Shown: piece by piece, positions 39,701-52,212 of the stretch
How the letters are laid out: each line of letters opens with the position of its first letter
Position numbering within the stretch: the stretch's first letter is position 1
Assembly: GCA_024305405.1 (NCBI GenBank)
Contig: JAKNDB010000107.1
Span: 4,448,501-4,512,500 of the forward strand
Origin: Dirofilaria immitis
Lineage: Eukaryota > Nematoda > Chromadorea > Rhabditida > Onchocercidae
Length of the DNA stretch: 64,000 nt
Direction of reading: 5' to 3'
Position numbers and translations under genes: made by a program
Notes under the pieces: generated by a model
Databases searched by the model: none
Told to the model about the DNA's origin: nothing
What the model saw: the letters and a program-made list of their open reading frames with translations, nothing else

Positions 39701-41255
39701 TGTAATATATGTACATATTTCACAATGAAAATAAATCTTTGAAAGTTCATTATCAATAAAAAGAAAAAAGAAGGGATAAAAAAGGAGTTATTTATTCGAT
39801 GAATTATTTGTTCAATGAATTAAAAACCATCAAGAAATTGTCATTTACAATTTTATATGAACAATTTTTTTTTTTATTCCATAGCAATACTTTGCCTAAA
39901 ATTTCAAAAAAAATTTCGCAGAAATTTGAAATAAAAATTTTATAATAAAGGATAAACTTCAATAACAGTCTTTTCAAGTTTTTGCCAATCTTTTTATCAT
40001 TTTTTTATATTAGTTGATAGAAACAGCATAATCGGTAAAAGGAACTAAATTAGATAAAGGATAAAAGTACAGTTGACGTAAATGGTTCAATTACAAGATA
40101 TATGTTTAAAGACTTTTCTACGCTTATGCTGATATTTGGATTTTGAACAATCTATTAATTTTTGTCACCTGAAATTAAAATATTTCTCGAATGATAGCCG
40201 ATTTTTTAATTGATTGATGTTCGGATGAATTTGCAAACGCATCATTAACATATGCATATGGCTGAAAATTAGCAATTAATTATCAAATTTTTTTCGATCA
40301 TCAAAATAATAATTATTTGCGAATTAATCAAGTAACATATTGATAAATATTTTTAACAATATTTAAAAATTATATTTATATTGAAATATGATAAGTAGCT
40401 TGGATTATACAGCTGTAATTTATATTAACAAATATTAATTTTTTTTGTTTCGATAAATACTGCTAAATTTCAAATATTCCAGTACATTTTATTAGAATAC
40501 TGAATTATTTCAAAATCATGCAGAATTAGCTTAAACGACTTCCTAAATAACACTTGATTATTAATCTAGCATTTCTTTCGTTATTTTATGGATGATGTAC
40601 ATTAGTCAAAAAGTATCATTAACTTTCATCTTTAATATTTTTTAAATTAATAAATTTATTAGTAGCAGTAACGAAATTATCGCATGTGCTATAATAATTT
40701 TTAGAAGTCTTAAAGTGAATTTTTTAATCAATTAAAAATCAATTAATAAGATATTCCAAAATAAAATTCTTGACCTTTTTATTATTTGATACATCGACCA
40801 TCATACAATCACCACTACTAGAAACATTGGATATAAAGAAAGAATTTCCTATAATTTCATAAGTAAAAATGAGATACTAAAAATGAAAGATAAATTTAAA
40901 AAGTATGAAATTTTACAGAAAGGAATTCAAAATTAAAATAAATTGATTAGCTTGAAATAATTCCAAGATGTGCGCTATATATTATAAATTTCTTATATTC
41001 CTCTTTTTAATTTTAAAATGTATTTTATTGAGAAAGCAATAAACGAATTAAAAAGGTTAAATAATGTGTTTGTTTAAAATTTCAATTTCTTAAATGCTTT
41101 TATGTTTTTCTTATTCTTTCCTTGTAAACCATTTAACTATTTTCAACAAAAATTTTGATTTAATTTAAATTAGAAATAGATGAAAATGCAAACATGAAAA
41201 TTTTGTTTTAATATTTACATACTTCGTCGTTTCTGACTTCCCGGAATCTTTTCGG
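36758..41255. other. Intergenic stretch after the FReD gene
   Basis: No supportable exon. 37010-37110 is a degenerate TTG/TTA trinucleotide tract. An A15 run lies at 37544-37558. 38560-39050 is noticeably less A+T-rich than its surroundings but has stops in all frames; it contains the nested hairpin annotated separately. Confidence 0.5.
38688..38788. other. Nested inverted repeats, possible structured RNA
   Basis: AATCTCATTC (38688-38697) pairs with GAATGAGATT (38779-38788). Within it, GAAGGATATTTA (about 38727-38738) pairs with TAAATCCTTC (38756-38765) apart from a two-base bulge. The two stems share an axis and lie in a G+C-richer, non-coding patch. No known RNA family was recognised. Confidence 0.4.
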
Positions 41256-42642
41256 TTATTTTAATTGCATTTGGCAATAATTTCGATGGATGAAAATAAT
41301 TATGATGCCAATTAGCAATCCATCTAAAAATAACATTTTTATAATAATGATATGTGCTAGATAAGATAATATTAGAATTAATTAAGTCGAGTAGAATTAA
41401 ATTATTAAAATAACTTGACGTTAGTAACCGGCAACAATGTTGGAGTGGAATCAAACTGCTTTAGTAATCCAAACAATACTAATAACTGATAATTATATTA
41501 AAACAAAATTAAGCGATTTAATTAATTCAAATAATGACAATGATTTGAGCTGAAACTAAATTACTTGAATAATTTCATTGAAAAATCGTTAAAATAAAAA
41601 CATACCGACATACTGAACCACCGCAACAAAAACAGCAACAACAATAGAAGCAAAAGACATGGAGAATATGCCGAGGAAAAGTGTTAAATATTCTCGAGCT
41701 CTTCCTAAAGTATAATGTAATCTGAAGTTTTAGAAATCCAAAGTAAACAGTAAACATTTATGTTTACTATACTTTTGAAAATTTTTAAAACATAATGTAG
41801 TAAAAAATTGTGAAAATTTAAGTTTCATTAATTAAGTATTAATTCAAAAATTTAAACTCTTTTAAAAAAGAAATTAGCAAAATATAAAAAGAAAAAATAC
41901 CTTCTAGCCAAGGATTATTGTTTTCATCATGTGAATCAAGTAATATTCGGCAGATAACAATTACAGTTATATTCAAAATCATCATCTTAAAGAAATTAGA
42001 AAATTTTAGAAATTTAAAAGAATATTCCGCAATATTTTAAATGATTTAACTTATAACTACTAATACAACGATATAAATTATGCTCAGAGCAATTTTTTAA
42101 ATTGATTATAAATAAAATTTGCTTCATCCCAAAAATCATTATTTATTAGAATAATGATCGATTTAAGAGATACATTATTTAGAACTGTGCAAATTTCAAA
42201 TGCTATAATTGAAATAGATATTTTTATCGAATTTTTGAGTTGAATCTTTTCGAGAAAAAAATGACTCAAAAAAATTTTAATCTTTTTCTAGAAAACAAAA
42301 ATTCGATTTTTTCTTATATGAAAATTATAAATGAACTTTTAAATTTCATTTTATTTTTAAACATTACATGCTCATTTATAGGTTTTCCACTCCTTTAAAA
42401 TTGATTTAAATGAAAATGAAGGAATTTTTTGATAAATTTTATGAATTTAAAGATTTATTCCTCTGTTTTTATTTACTAACTACTCTTCTTATCTATCATT
42501 ACTTATCATTCTTATCACTTACAGACTTATCTATATATTGATATTGATAAGAAAAATGAAATGGAAAAAGCCACACCAGTGTAATAATAGCAACAGTATA
42601 ACCCCAATTCTTTGGTTTTCCAGGCTCTTTTTCCTCAAACAT
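41256..42642 (-). CDS. Small four-helix membrane protein, unrecognised
   Basis: Four exons on the minus strand: 42642-42523, 41985-41901, 41721-41606, 41323-41256, about 130 aa. Each carries one hydrophobic segment: YTVAIITLVWLFPF, MMILNITVIVICRILL, LFLGIFSMSFASIVVAVFVA, and GLLIGIIIIFI before a short tail ending QMQLK. The start MFEEKEPGKPKNWG follows AAAA-ATG, and a TTTCAG acceptor lies 14 bases upstream of it. Exon 1 ends in phase 0 and the exon 3/4 junction is in phase, but exon 2 to exon 3 is out by one base: a missing base in exon 2, or a wrongly chosen border. The loop SHDENNNPWLE follows helix 2. The layout recalls small tetraspan proteins of the MARVEL/LAPTM type, but no diagnostic motif was found and I assign no function. 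Confidence 0.7.
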
Positions 42643-42658
42643 TTTTGAAGATGGAACT
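42643..42658 (-). promoter_or_regulatory. TTTCAG acceptor just before the four-helix protein start
   Basis: On the minus strand AAATTTCAG (AG at 42658-42657) lies 14 bases before the ATG at 42642. With so short a leader and no visible upstream donor, it could be a spliced-leader trans-splice acceptor, as is common in nematodes; an upstream 5'-UTR intron is the alternative. Confidence 0.5.
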
Positions 42659-45089
42659 GAAATTTAAAATGATTAATTCATTTGTCACATCTTAGATTGA
42701 TAAAACAATATAATAATGTGATAATAGCAACAGTAATTATATTTAAATGCATATCAATAATTCCCATATTTTAAATTATTTGCATTTAATTTAGCTATTA
42801 ATTTGCAAAACAGATCAATAGAGCAATATTTTTATTAGAAAAATTTTTTCTAATTTCAAAAATATAATTAAATTGATTGAATGTCGTTATTTAGATTAAT
42901 ATTTTTGATAATATGTTAAATTATCATTTAGCTGATTAAATTTGTGTTGAACACAGCAGGAATTTTGAATGACCGAAATCATGATACTATCATCTTCGCT
43001 TACTTAATTTGATATTTTCGGAATAGTAAAGGAAAAGTTGCCATTTCTTTTGGCAGATTTCTTTGTAATTCATTATGACGATGTTTACATTTCAAAAATG
43101 ATTCAAGTTTTGAATTTTCAATCTTTAAAATTTCAAATTTAAAATAATCTTTTCATTTATTAAAGATGTATACAATTAATGCTTCTTATTATTTAGTAAT
43201 TAATTATATTTCGAAGAAAATTATGAACCATATTTGATAGAAATTCTTAGGGTAGAATTTCAAACTAAATTGAAAGTTTATATTCTTAAAAACGATTCTT
43301 TTTGCTTTAAAAAATGCTTAGAAAAATAAGAAGTGATTTAATGTTGAAAATACAATATATCATTTCCAGCTTTTGTCTATTTTAGATTTTTAATTTTATT
43401 GAAGTATTCGTCTTTATATTTTTATGAGATATGGTTCATAATAATTTATCGTACAGAAAAAACCGAAAAATTTCGGTGAAAAAATTAGCAATTGAATAAA
43501 GAAAAAGCCAAAGAATGATATATTAACAATAAAAATTTTTGGTAACTAGTATTTTGCCGAAAATTTCTTTTTTTCTTTAAAATTTTTGCAAGAATCAAAA
43601 AGTCTTTCATATTCAATTCAATTCTATAATCGACTTTCTTTTTGCAATCTTTCTTCAATTGAATAATAAATTTTTGTTTTAAAATTGTACTAAGTTATTT
43701 GGGAAGAAAATGATTAAAATGAATAATTCGAACGATTAAAATAAAATATGGAAAGAAACTAGTAATTAATCAAAAGTGAATTATAGAAGGTAATAAACAA
43801 TTATCAATTCGGAATAATCATAAAATGTTAGCAATTAATGCTGATACATGAAATTTGCGCATTATTCAGAATAAAATATAAACAAATGAAATTATTTTAA
43901 TAGATGGAGTTATTGATGTAATTGAAATATGCTGAAATCAAAACTTCAATCATTCAGCTTACCATCATCTGTTAAAGTTAAAGTGAGTTATTAAGTATCC
44001 ATTGTAAAACTTAAAAAGTTTAAAATTTGATTTTATGCTAATCTATATTCTTTGAACAAGTTTAAAATGATTTCATTAACCTAAACGCTTCAATGATGAT
44101 TTTGAACAGTTTTCAGGAAAAATTAGAATTTGATATTAATTAGTGATCTCAAAATATTTCGAATATTGTTATTTGAAATTTAATTTGTTAATTTCGAGCG
44201 TGCCCTCGTTTATATTACCAAGCATTAATGTGGCATCCACACAACGATTAATTAATCTATTAAATAAATGATATTAGATCTCTGATCTTATGTTTGAAAT
44301 AACTTTCGCTAGTCAGAAACAATTTACAAATCATCTGATTAATTTTCTTAAATGATAAAAGAAAAGAAAAGTGATTTCAGATTAATTACGCCATTTCATA
44401 ATAAAACACATTTCCAAAATAATAAGAATTTGACATATTTGAAATTTTAGAAAATTAATTTTTGAAATTTTCTTCTAAAATAGCTCGAACATTTCCTTTT
44501 AAAAGGATTTTCTCAATTAATTTAATCAATTTTTCATAAGATATATCATATAATAGCATTACGACGCCATGCTTTCATGTCACGCTCTTATTCTATTTCA
44601 TATTATATTATGTCAATCTATTCCACATCACCTAATTACTATTTTATGATACATTAAATTAAAATAGTATCAAATGTATAATAAGTTATATTAATCTATA
44701 TGAATAGTTATTTTATACTATAATTAATCGCAAAAAAAAGAAAGGACAAAAAAAGAAGGAAAAAAAGAAAGGTAAAAAGAAGGAAGGCAAATGTAAAGCC
44801 AAATACGCAAATACAGTCAATTGAATAGTGAAATTCTGTTGTCATTCATGCATCATATCGATGCTGAATATTTGTGTCCAACTGTTGTTGAAAACTAATA
44901 ATACATATTTGTACAACAGATGACATTCCCGAAACATTCTTCTCGCCTATAATCATAATCATTTCCTGAAGCATTCTCGATTTTGCATTTAATCAATAGC
45001 TTTATGATTATTACAATGTTTTTCTATATTTTCTAAATTTTGAATATTATAGATCATTCATGCTTAAAATGAAAATATTGCTATTATTG
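42659..45089. other. Gene-free stretch
   Basis: No exon or RNA gene supported on either strand. A purine-rich tract (AAAGAAAGG/AAGGAAGG words) lies at about 44735-44790. Confidence 0.5.
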
Positions 45090-45345
45090 ATGGTTAAGAT
45101 GAGAGAATCGATCTTTCGTCGCTAAACTCGAAGAAACGATTATAAATAATTGAGATATATATTTATATATTAGAATTCATGTTTAAAATGGACGAAGCGA
45201 TTTTTTTCCTGAAATGAAGAATCGAAATGAAGTATTGGCCTTCATGCCTAGAACTGGAACTATCGGTCTTTTGCGGGCAAGATGAAAGAGTCGATCACTC
45301 GCGATCAAGATAAAAGTGTGATCATTTTACCTTAAGATGGAATAA
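45090..45345. repeat. Degenerate minisatellite, about 31-33-base unit
   Basis: Successive segments share an AAGATGAAAGAATCGAT-like head and a TTTC-CGC-like tail: for example TTAAGATGAGAGAATCGATC, AAATGGACGAAGCGATTT, AAATGAAGAATCGAAATG and GCAAGATGAAAGAGTCGATC. About six to eight units are discernible, all diverged. The array is clearly more G+C-rich than its flanks and has no long open frame. Confidence 0.6.
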
Positions 45346-45465
45346 TATATTTACCTTAGATGATTTTTAAAAAGAATCAATTCTTCTTGTTATAAAAGAG
45401 ACATTTCAATACGGTAAAGTATTTTATTAACAATTTGTGGAATAGTGAAATTTCAAAATTATAGT

Positions 45466-45570
45466 CATACATTATATTTGCTGATGTTATGATATTTTCT
45501 TCTATTCGAATCACATAATATCAATAAACTTATCAACATTCTTTCATTACTCATCGCTAGAAAGTTTTTA
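45466..45570. repeat. Dispersed repeat, copy A
   Basis: TTATATTTGCTGATGTTATGATATTTTCTTCTATTCGAA... through to CTCATCGCTAGAAAG. It matches, with perhaps one difference in four or five bases, the segment at about 55358-55459 on the same strand, 9.9 kb away. Confidence 0.7.
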
Positions 45571-47148
45571 ATTTAATTGTATTATAATTATTAATTAGAA
45601 GTTGCACGAAAAAAATTAAAATGTTTCATTATTAATCAAAAAAAATTGGAATTTTTTAAAGAAATGAAATAAGAAAAGATAAGTGATAAAAAATTATCAC
45701 ATAATTTTGGATAAATTTCGAAAATAAAAAGCATAGAATTAATTTTAAATGAATTATCATCCCATTTTTTTCTTTTTTTATTAAATACAAACAGATGAGC
45801 GCATAATTCATAAACATTTTTAAAAGAATAAATAAATAAACACATTGACATCTTTTGCATATATCATTTTGTTAATTTATCTGAGAGATGAATTATTGAA
45901 TCTATTTCTGTTAAATTATGAATTATATGCATAAACAATAACAATAGCAATGGATGACATCAGTAAGATAAATAGATTTTATAACATAATTATCATTTTT
46001 TGGAATGTTTATTGCTGTTGTTGTTATTGTAGTAGTAATTTTTATTATTGATATTGCTTTTGTTATTACTGTTGCTATTGATATGGCAATTTGTTATTAT
46101 TATTAATACCGATATTTTTATAAATATGACTGAAAAAAACTTGAATGATTTTTATAACAAACAACTTGCAAATTTATAAAAATATTATACGCAATAATTA
46201 ATGGAGATTTTTGAAATTTTATTGTGTTTTTTGCAAGCAAATTTGCATGCAGCATGCATTAATGATTAATACAATGCAAGCAAATTTGAAGACAATTCAA
46301 TTATGAAAAAAACCAATTTTTGGCAAAATTTTTGCAATAAATTAAATGAAAGGAAATCTAAACAATCATAATTACTTTTTCTAAAAAAAATAAAAATCGT
46401 TCCTCAGTTAGGAATTAATTAATAAGTAATCGATAGTACTTATATCATATTACGATACCATTATAATTTGATGCTTAATAAGAAATAGGTAAATGAACAG
46501 CGAATTAAAATGAACATCAATTGAAAATAATTAACTGAGTACTATTAAAATTAAAATTGATAAAAGATATTCCATTACAATGATACATTGTTCAGTTACT
46601 AATAAATGTGTTTCAGTTTTTTTACATATAATCGATAAGTAACTAATTAAAAGTAATTTCATTAACACAGATAAATTTTAATCTTAAGCAAATCAGCAAT
46701 ACAGTATCCCATGAATACCGTATTCTTCCATCATATATTTGAAAAAATTTTGAAAATAAATTAGCCCATTTCTTAATTTAGAACTAAAAAATTCTTAAAA
46801 ATTTCCTCATTCATTGAAATCCCTTTATTAAGAACTTGAAAATATTCTATGAAAGTGCTAAAATAAATTAAAATTACAGTTTAAGCATGATAAGACGAAA
46901 AAAATTGCAGATAGATATTCGAATATATATCTTATCATAATGGATATCCTGATCGCAATGATCGTCGTAAATTCTTGCAAGCTACTAGTGTTTTTAAGTT
47001 TGTCGAGAGCATTCATAACTATATGTTACATCTTGATAATTAACTGCGCTAACTAATTAAGTTTTGATTACATCCATATCACTAAGTTTCTTTTTATCTA
47101 AGCTTAAAATTCATTTCTTAATAAATTTCTAAGCTTTCTCTGTTTAAA
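45571..47148. other. Gene-free stretch downstream of the reductase gene
   Basis: 46010-46110 is a degenerate TTG/TTA tract. Otherwise A+T-rich sequence without supportable features. Confidence 0.5.
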
Positions 47149-47154
47149 TTTATT
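47149..47154 (-). terminator. AATAAA polyadenylation signal of the reductase gene
   Basis: On the minus strand AATAAA begins 15 bases after the stop codon at 47171-47169. This position suits a very short 3' UTR; nematode 3' UTRs are often short. Confidence 0.55.
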
Positions 47155-47168
47155 AATAATTGTATACT

Positions 47169-50100
47169 TCATTTCGATAAGTCACAATTTCTTTTTTTTC
47201 CTTTAATAAATTTTTTTTTCTCATTAGCATCAATATTTGCATAATCAACAATTTTACAGTCGCCATTTTTCGTTTTTTCCAAACTTTTCTTTTTAACGAT
47301 TATACCATAATCCAACATACTGTAAACCATATCAATTACCGATTTCTTGATAGGCATATATTCCATTTGAAGAAGTTGCTGTGACTGAAAGAAGAAAACG
47401 ATGATAAATAATAATATAATAAATTTCGCAAATACAATAAATTTCGCAAATACTTTTAAAATTATCATTTTTAAATTGATTATGAGAATATTTCATTAAA
47501 TATTTTTTCACAAAAACTAACTAAATTTTTTTGAAAAAATCCGTTACGCTAAAATTTTGGTTCACAAATTTATTGATATATAATTCTTCGACAGAAAAGT
47601 ATTACTTCATTCTAAATATTAAAAATAAAAGAACAGAAACGAAATTCTATTATGTTAAATAGTTTGATGCCGTTTTCGTTTACCTTTGTATTGTCAAAAT
47701 ATAATTTTGGTCCTAAACGATATTTCACTGCTTTAAAATGTGGATCACATGTTACTTTAGCATATAATTTTGCCAACCAATTTGGCGTTGTAATACGTGA
47801 AATTAAAAAACCTAAAAACTTTAAATAAAATAAATTTTAAATAGCAAAAATTGCAATAATTTTTCTTTTTTAAAGTTCTTTATCATATAAATATCATTTG
47901 AATTTTATCAATCAGCCAAATATTTTATAACTCAAAATATTAGCATATGAAAAAAGAATATAATAACGTATTGATGCTTAAATGATTATTTGAACGAATA
48001 AAAAGTTTACTTATTGATTTACCTTGATCTTTGAATTCTTCATAAAGCCAACGAGTTAATTGTGATAACCAAACTGTAGGTGTTGTTGTAATCAAAATTC
48101 GTTCACCATTACAATTTGCACATTCCATTGCTCGTATATGTGCACGTGCAACATCACGTACGTCAACCATACCAAGTGAAACTTTTGGTGACGCCGGAAA
48201 AGTATGATAATCCATTATTCGTTTAATTATCTGAAATAATTTCATATGTTCAAGTCTTAAATTAAAAATTTATTATAAATAATTTGGATTTTGGATTAAA
48301 ATGTTGTTAAATGCTTAAAATGCATTCAAATGTTGCATAAAATATATTATAAAATTATTGAAAATCAGAATAATTTCATAAATATTAGTGCAATTTAAAA
48401 AAAGTTCTAAAGAAATTCGAATGGTTGAAAAACAAACTTTCACGCTTCCATTACTCTGATCCGAAAGTACCGGTCCAACGACAAATGACGGATTTATCGC
48501 AGTTAATTGAAATCTTTTTTTTCTGGGAAATATGAAGGGAAAAAATGAACAAAAATTCATTAATCAAAATTGATTGTGAAAAAAATTCAGAAAAAATGTT
48601 TTTATAAAAAAACTTTTTATTTCTTCTGATGCCTGCACAAAAATTTGGCGATAAAATTTCAATACAATTCTAATTGAAATTAATCAGAAATGACCTGGTA
48701 AAGATTTCCAAAATTCCCATGCAGCTTTTTCGGCAATTATTTTTGAACGACTGTAATTTTCAATTCGGTTACTTTCCAAATTTCCCAACAATTTTCATCA
48801 AAAATTTGCATATCATTTCTATGGCCATCTATGAAATGAAAAAAATTAATAAAATCTTTCAATTAAAAATAAAACAATAATAATTTACCTACGCAAATAT
48901 GAAAATAATAAACTTAATTTATCTACCGTATTTATATTTCTCAGAAAATGATTAATCTTACTTTACTTGCGTATTTATATTTCTTAAATATTTGTATATC
49001 TTATTCTTAAATTCCTATTAATTCATTTCAATTATGAAAATAATTTATTTCCAATTTTTCAAGATATATATTACATTTCAAATTTCGATTAGTTTATTTC
49101 TATCTAAAATATTTACCATTTATAGCAGCTGTACTGCTGGTTAATACAATTTTCTGGATGGTACCACATTTTGCAGCAGCTTTTAATACATTTAAAGTAC
49201 CATTTTTAGCTATCCTAATAGTTGACTCATCAGCTACAATATTCCAAGGTGATGCAATATGCAAAATATATGTACATCCTTCAACCGCTCTAAAACTTTG
49301 TTAATAAATAACTAATTTTTTTGTAAACATAAAAATTCGAATATTCGTTATTTATATAAATTTCATATATATATATATATATATTATTATCAAGGATTCA
49401 TATAAAAATTTACTAAAAAAAAAAAAGTAAGTGGATTTATAAAAATTTCATCACCTAGGCCAATGATCAGAACATTCAAGATCAGCTTCCACAAGTTCCA
49501 ATCTTTCCGAACTATACTTAAGATCGCGAAGTGGATTAACCTGTAATAATATTACAAATTTGAAACTTTTTCATTAAAGTTTAATTTTATCTTCTATCAC
49601 TCATCATTGAAATATTTATGAGATGACGTTTGAGTTGGTAGATAATCTATGAAAGTAGTTCGTAAGTTATCATTTATCATAAAAATAAGTTGCCTTTTCA
49701 CTTGTCTTTTAATAAATTAATGGTTAATTTCATTGAAATTCAGATACGGAATTAAATTATGTAAAAATTTTTGAAATTATTCGAAAAAATTGAAAAGTTT
49801 TGCAAAAGAATAAATTTTTAATTTCTTTACGATTTGAAGTTTATTAATAAATAATAGCGTCTGTAATAGACAATAATTATTAGAAAAAATTGTTGCATAG
49901 TGCTGAGAATAAAGATATCATTTATTAAATTAATATATTATATATTAGTTACTACGATATATTTCAATGAATAACAAGTACTGAAATATTATTATTCGAC
50001 TAATAATTGTTAAAATTTGATGGTATCAAATTTCGACAATTTTTTCTAAATTTGTTTTAATAAAAAGAAAAATAAATAAAATTAGCTAACCTTAGATGTA

Positions 50101-50214
50101 TTTTGTAGACTTCGTACCGTACCTCTTACCGTATAACCACTTTCTAGAAGTTGTTGCACACAGTGGAGTGCTATATAACCCGATGCACCAGTAACCAGTA
50201 CAACTCGAAATCAT
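47169..50214 (-). CDS. Extended SDR, dihydroflavonol-reductase / 3-beta-HSD-like
   Basis: Eight minus-strand exons: about 50214-50091, 49540-49455, 49289-49117, 48828-48695, 48522-48438, 48230-48023, 47811-47684, 47384-47169; about 384 aa. NAD(P)-dependent reductases of this group reduce carbonyls or oxidise hydroxysteroid-type substrates; the worm substrate is unknown. Motifs: cofactor loop VLVTGASGYIA near the N terminus, HIAS after strand 4, active-site Ser in LTSSTAA, catalytic Tyr/Lys in NYSRSK, then INPSFVVGP and DVRDVARAH, all typical of the family. The C terminus is Lys-rich (KKKFIKGKKRNCDLSK), beyond the usual fold. Two single-base losses are inferred: GGG at 48784-48786 (needs GGGG to join FDENCW to the NYSRSK frame) and the A8 run at the start of exon 5. 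The ATG at 50214 is out of frame with VLVTGASG, so the start is unresolved. Other splice phases agree. Confidence 0.9.
49366..49385. repeat. TA dinucleotide microsatellite
   Basis: A run of about ten TA units in intron 2 of the reductase gene. Confidence 0.8.
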
Positions 50215-52149
50215 AAGTTTATGGATAGTTTTATAATTTTTGGTTTTTTTTTTTAAATTTACTTTAAAGATTTCTGATACCATAAATAATAAACAACAAT
50301 TCGCATATTTAAAATAATTTCAAAGATTAAACCTGAAATCGGTTGAAACACATTTACGTAATAAATTACTTTCTTCGTTAAATCAAACTATTATAAATTA
50401 TTACATAATTTAATCATTCTTATTTCAGAGTTAAAAATAACAAGTAACAAAGAAATTTTCAAAAATTTTATATAAATTATTTCTAATCGTTAATTATTAT
50501 AATTTATTTAATTAACTATGAAATTTGTATCAATTAGCGAAATATTTTAATTGCTATTACATTGTTAGCAGTAATCTTGAAAATTAAAAATTATTTTTAA
50601 AAAGAATAAAAATGAATGAAAAATGTTTGTACATAAACAGTGAAATTAGTAATATTTCAAAGAAATGAAAGTTATTTGATATAAATATTTGTGAATAAAA
50701 AATTTTATTGTAAAATTTAGCATTATCTTACATTAATTTTACTTATAAAAACATATAAAAAGGAAAAAAAGTACCAATTTTTTCGTTGCTTTTAAGCGAA
50801 TCAATGCTAACAACCATCTATAATTATTTTATTTTATAATTTGAAAATTTTAAATACAAAAATAAAAGAATAATTAGGACGCTTCTATGGATAAAATCGA
50901 TCACATTTTTACGCATTCAAATGTCAGATATTACCGTTTTATTTCTATTGCGATATTTTATCGCCAAACTTATTAGATATGATACAAATTTGTTTTGGTC
51001 ATAGAATCATAAAACTTGTTTTCATTATATATTTGGCAATAATTCAAAAAAAAGAAAAAATTTATTTTAAAAATAAAATAACATATAGAGTTTATCGTGG
51101 GAAGAAAATGAATGATGAAATATATAAAAATTGAATTTCATATATATATATATTTTTAAATAATTTTGTTAAATATTTGATAAATAATTAGACTATACTA
51201 TTCGTATGAAAGAAAGATAAATTAGAATGAAATAAGTAATAATAGTTAAGAATGTTTTAAAGAAATAATAAGTGAATACAAAAGAAAAAAATTTGACTTT
51301 CAGTAGAAGTAAGAAATTTTAAATTCGAAACATTTCCTAATTCATATAAGAGATTTGCTATCATATCGTAATCATATCTTTTCTTATTGTTTTTTATCAT
51401 CTTATATTTTTATTACTGATTTTTCTTATTTCTTCTTATTACCCCATTGACTAAGTTCACTCCTTACAGATGATAATAATTATAAGTTTTTAAATCAGAA
51501 TTTGAAGAGCGTAAGATAAGTTCATAGATTTTGAACCATTCAAATTCGAAGTTTGATGGAAAGTATCTATTATGATCTGTTTTATTATAATGATGAGATC
51601 ATTTGATAACTACAATGAAAAATTATATGATAATTACTTAATGATCTGTGTGAAACAATTGTTGTTGCGTTATCACTATTATCATAATATTATTTTTTTG
51701 TCATTATTATTACTATAATTAGTGTTATAGCTAAACGGATTTTACCTAATATATTAATTAGAATTTAAAAAGTAATGTTATTAATAATATACAAAAACGA
51801 CCTTTACAACGATTGTTCTAGCGCTTCATTAATATTATCATGATAATTATTATTATCAATATAATTAGTGATTTAAATTTTTTGAAAAGTTCCAAATATA
51901 TGCTCACTAATATTCAAAATATTTCTGGCCTAAAATTTCTTCCTTCTTATAACATCTAAGTCGTGATATTATATATATATTAACAAAAGAAAAATTAGAC
52001 CAGAAGTCAATTTTTTCATTTTTTTTTCACAATATTTAAACGAGCGGTTCTTAAACAAATAAACGAAAAAGAAATGAGAGGCAAATGAAAACTAACAAAA
52101 ATTGAATTACATTTTTCAATTATATTCATTCACTGCACAATATTATTTC

Positions 52150-52200
<51 letters not shown>

Positions 52201-52212
52201 CATTATTATTAA
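52150..52212. repeat. (TTA)n microsatellite
   Basis: About 20 TTA units, pure over 50 bases, with one TCA interruption near 52201. Confidence 0.95.

Noticed and set aside
7667..46700. Recurring TACAGTA/TACTGTA heptamers, for example three within 10815-10867 and three near 7667-7821, as a possible regulatory motif.
   Set aside because: With roughly 39% each of A and T, I would expect about 14 such words in 64 kb by chance, close to the number seen. Local clustering alone is weak.
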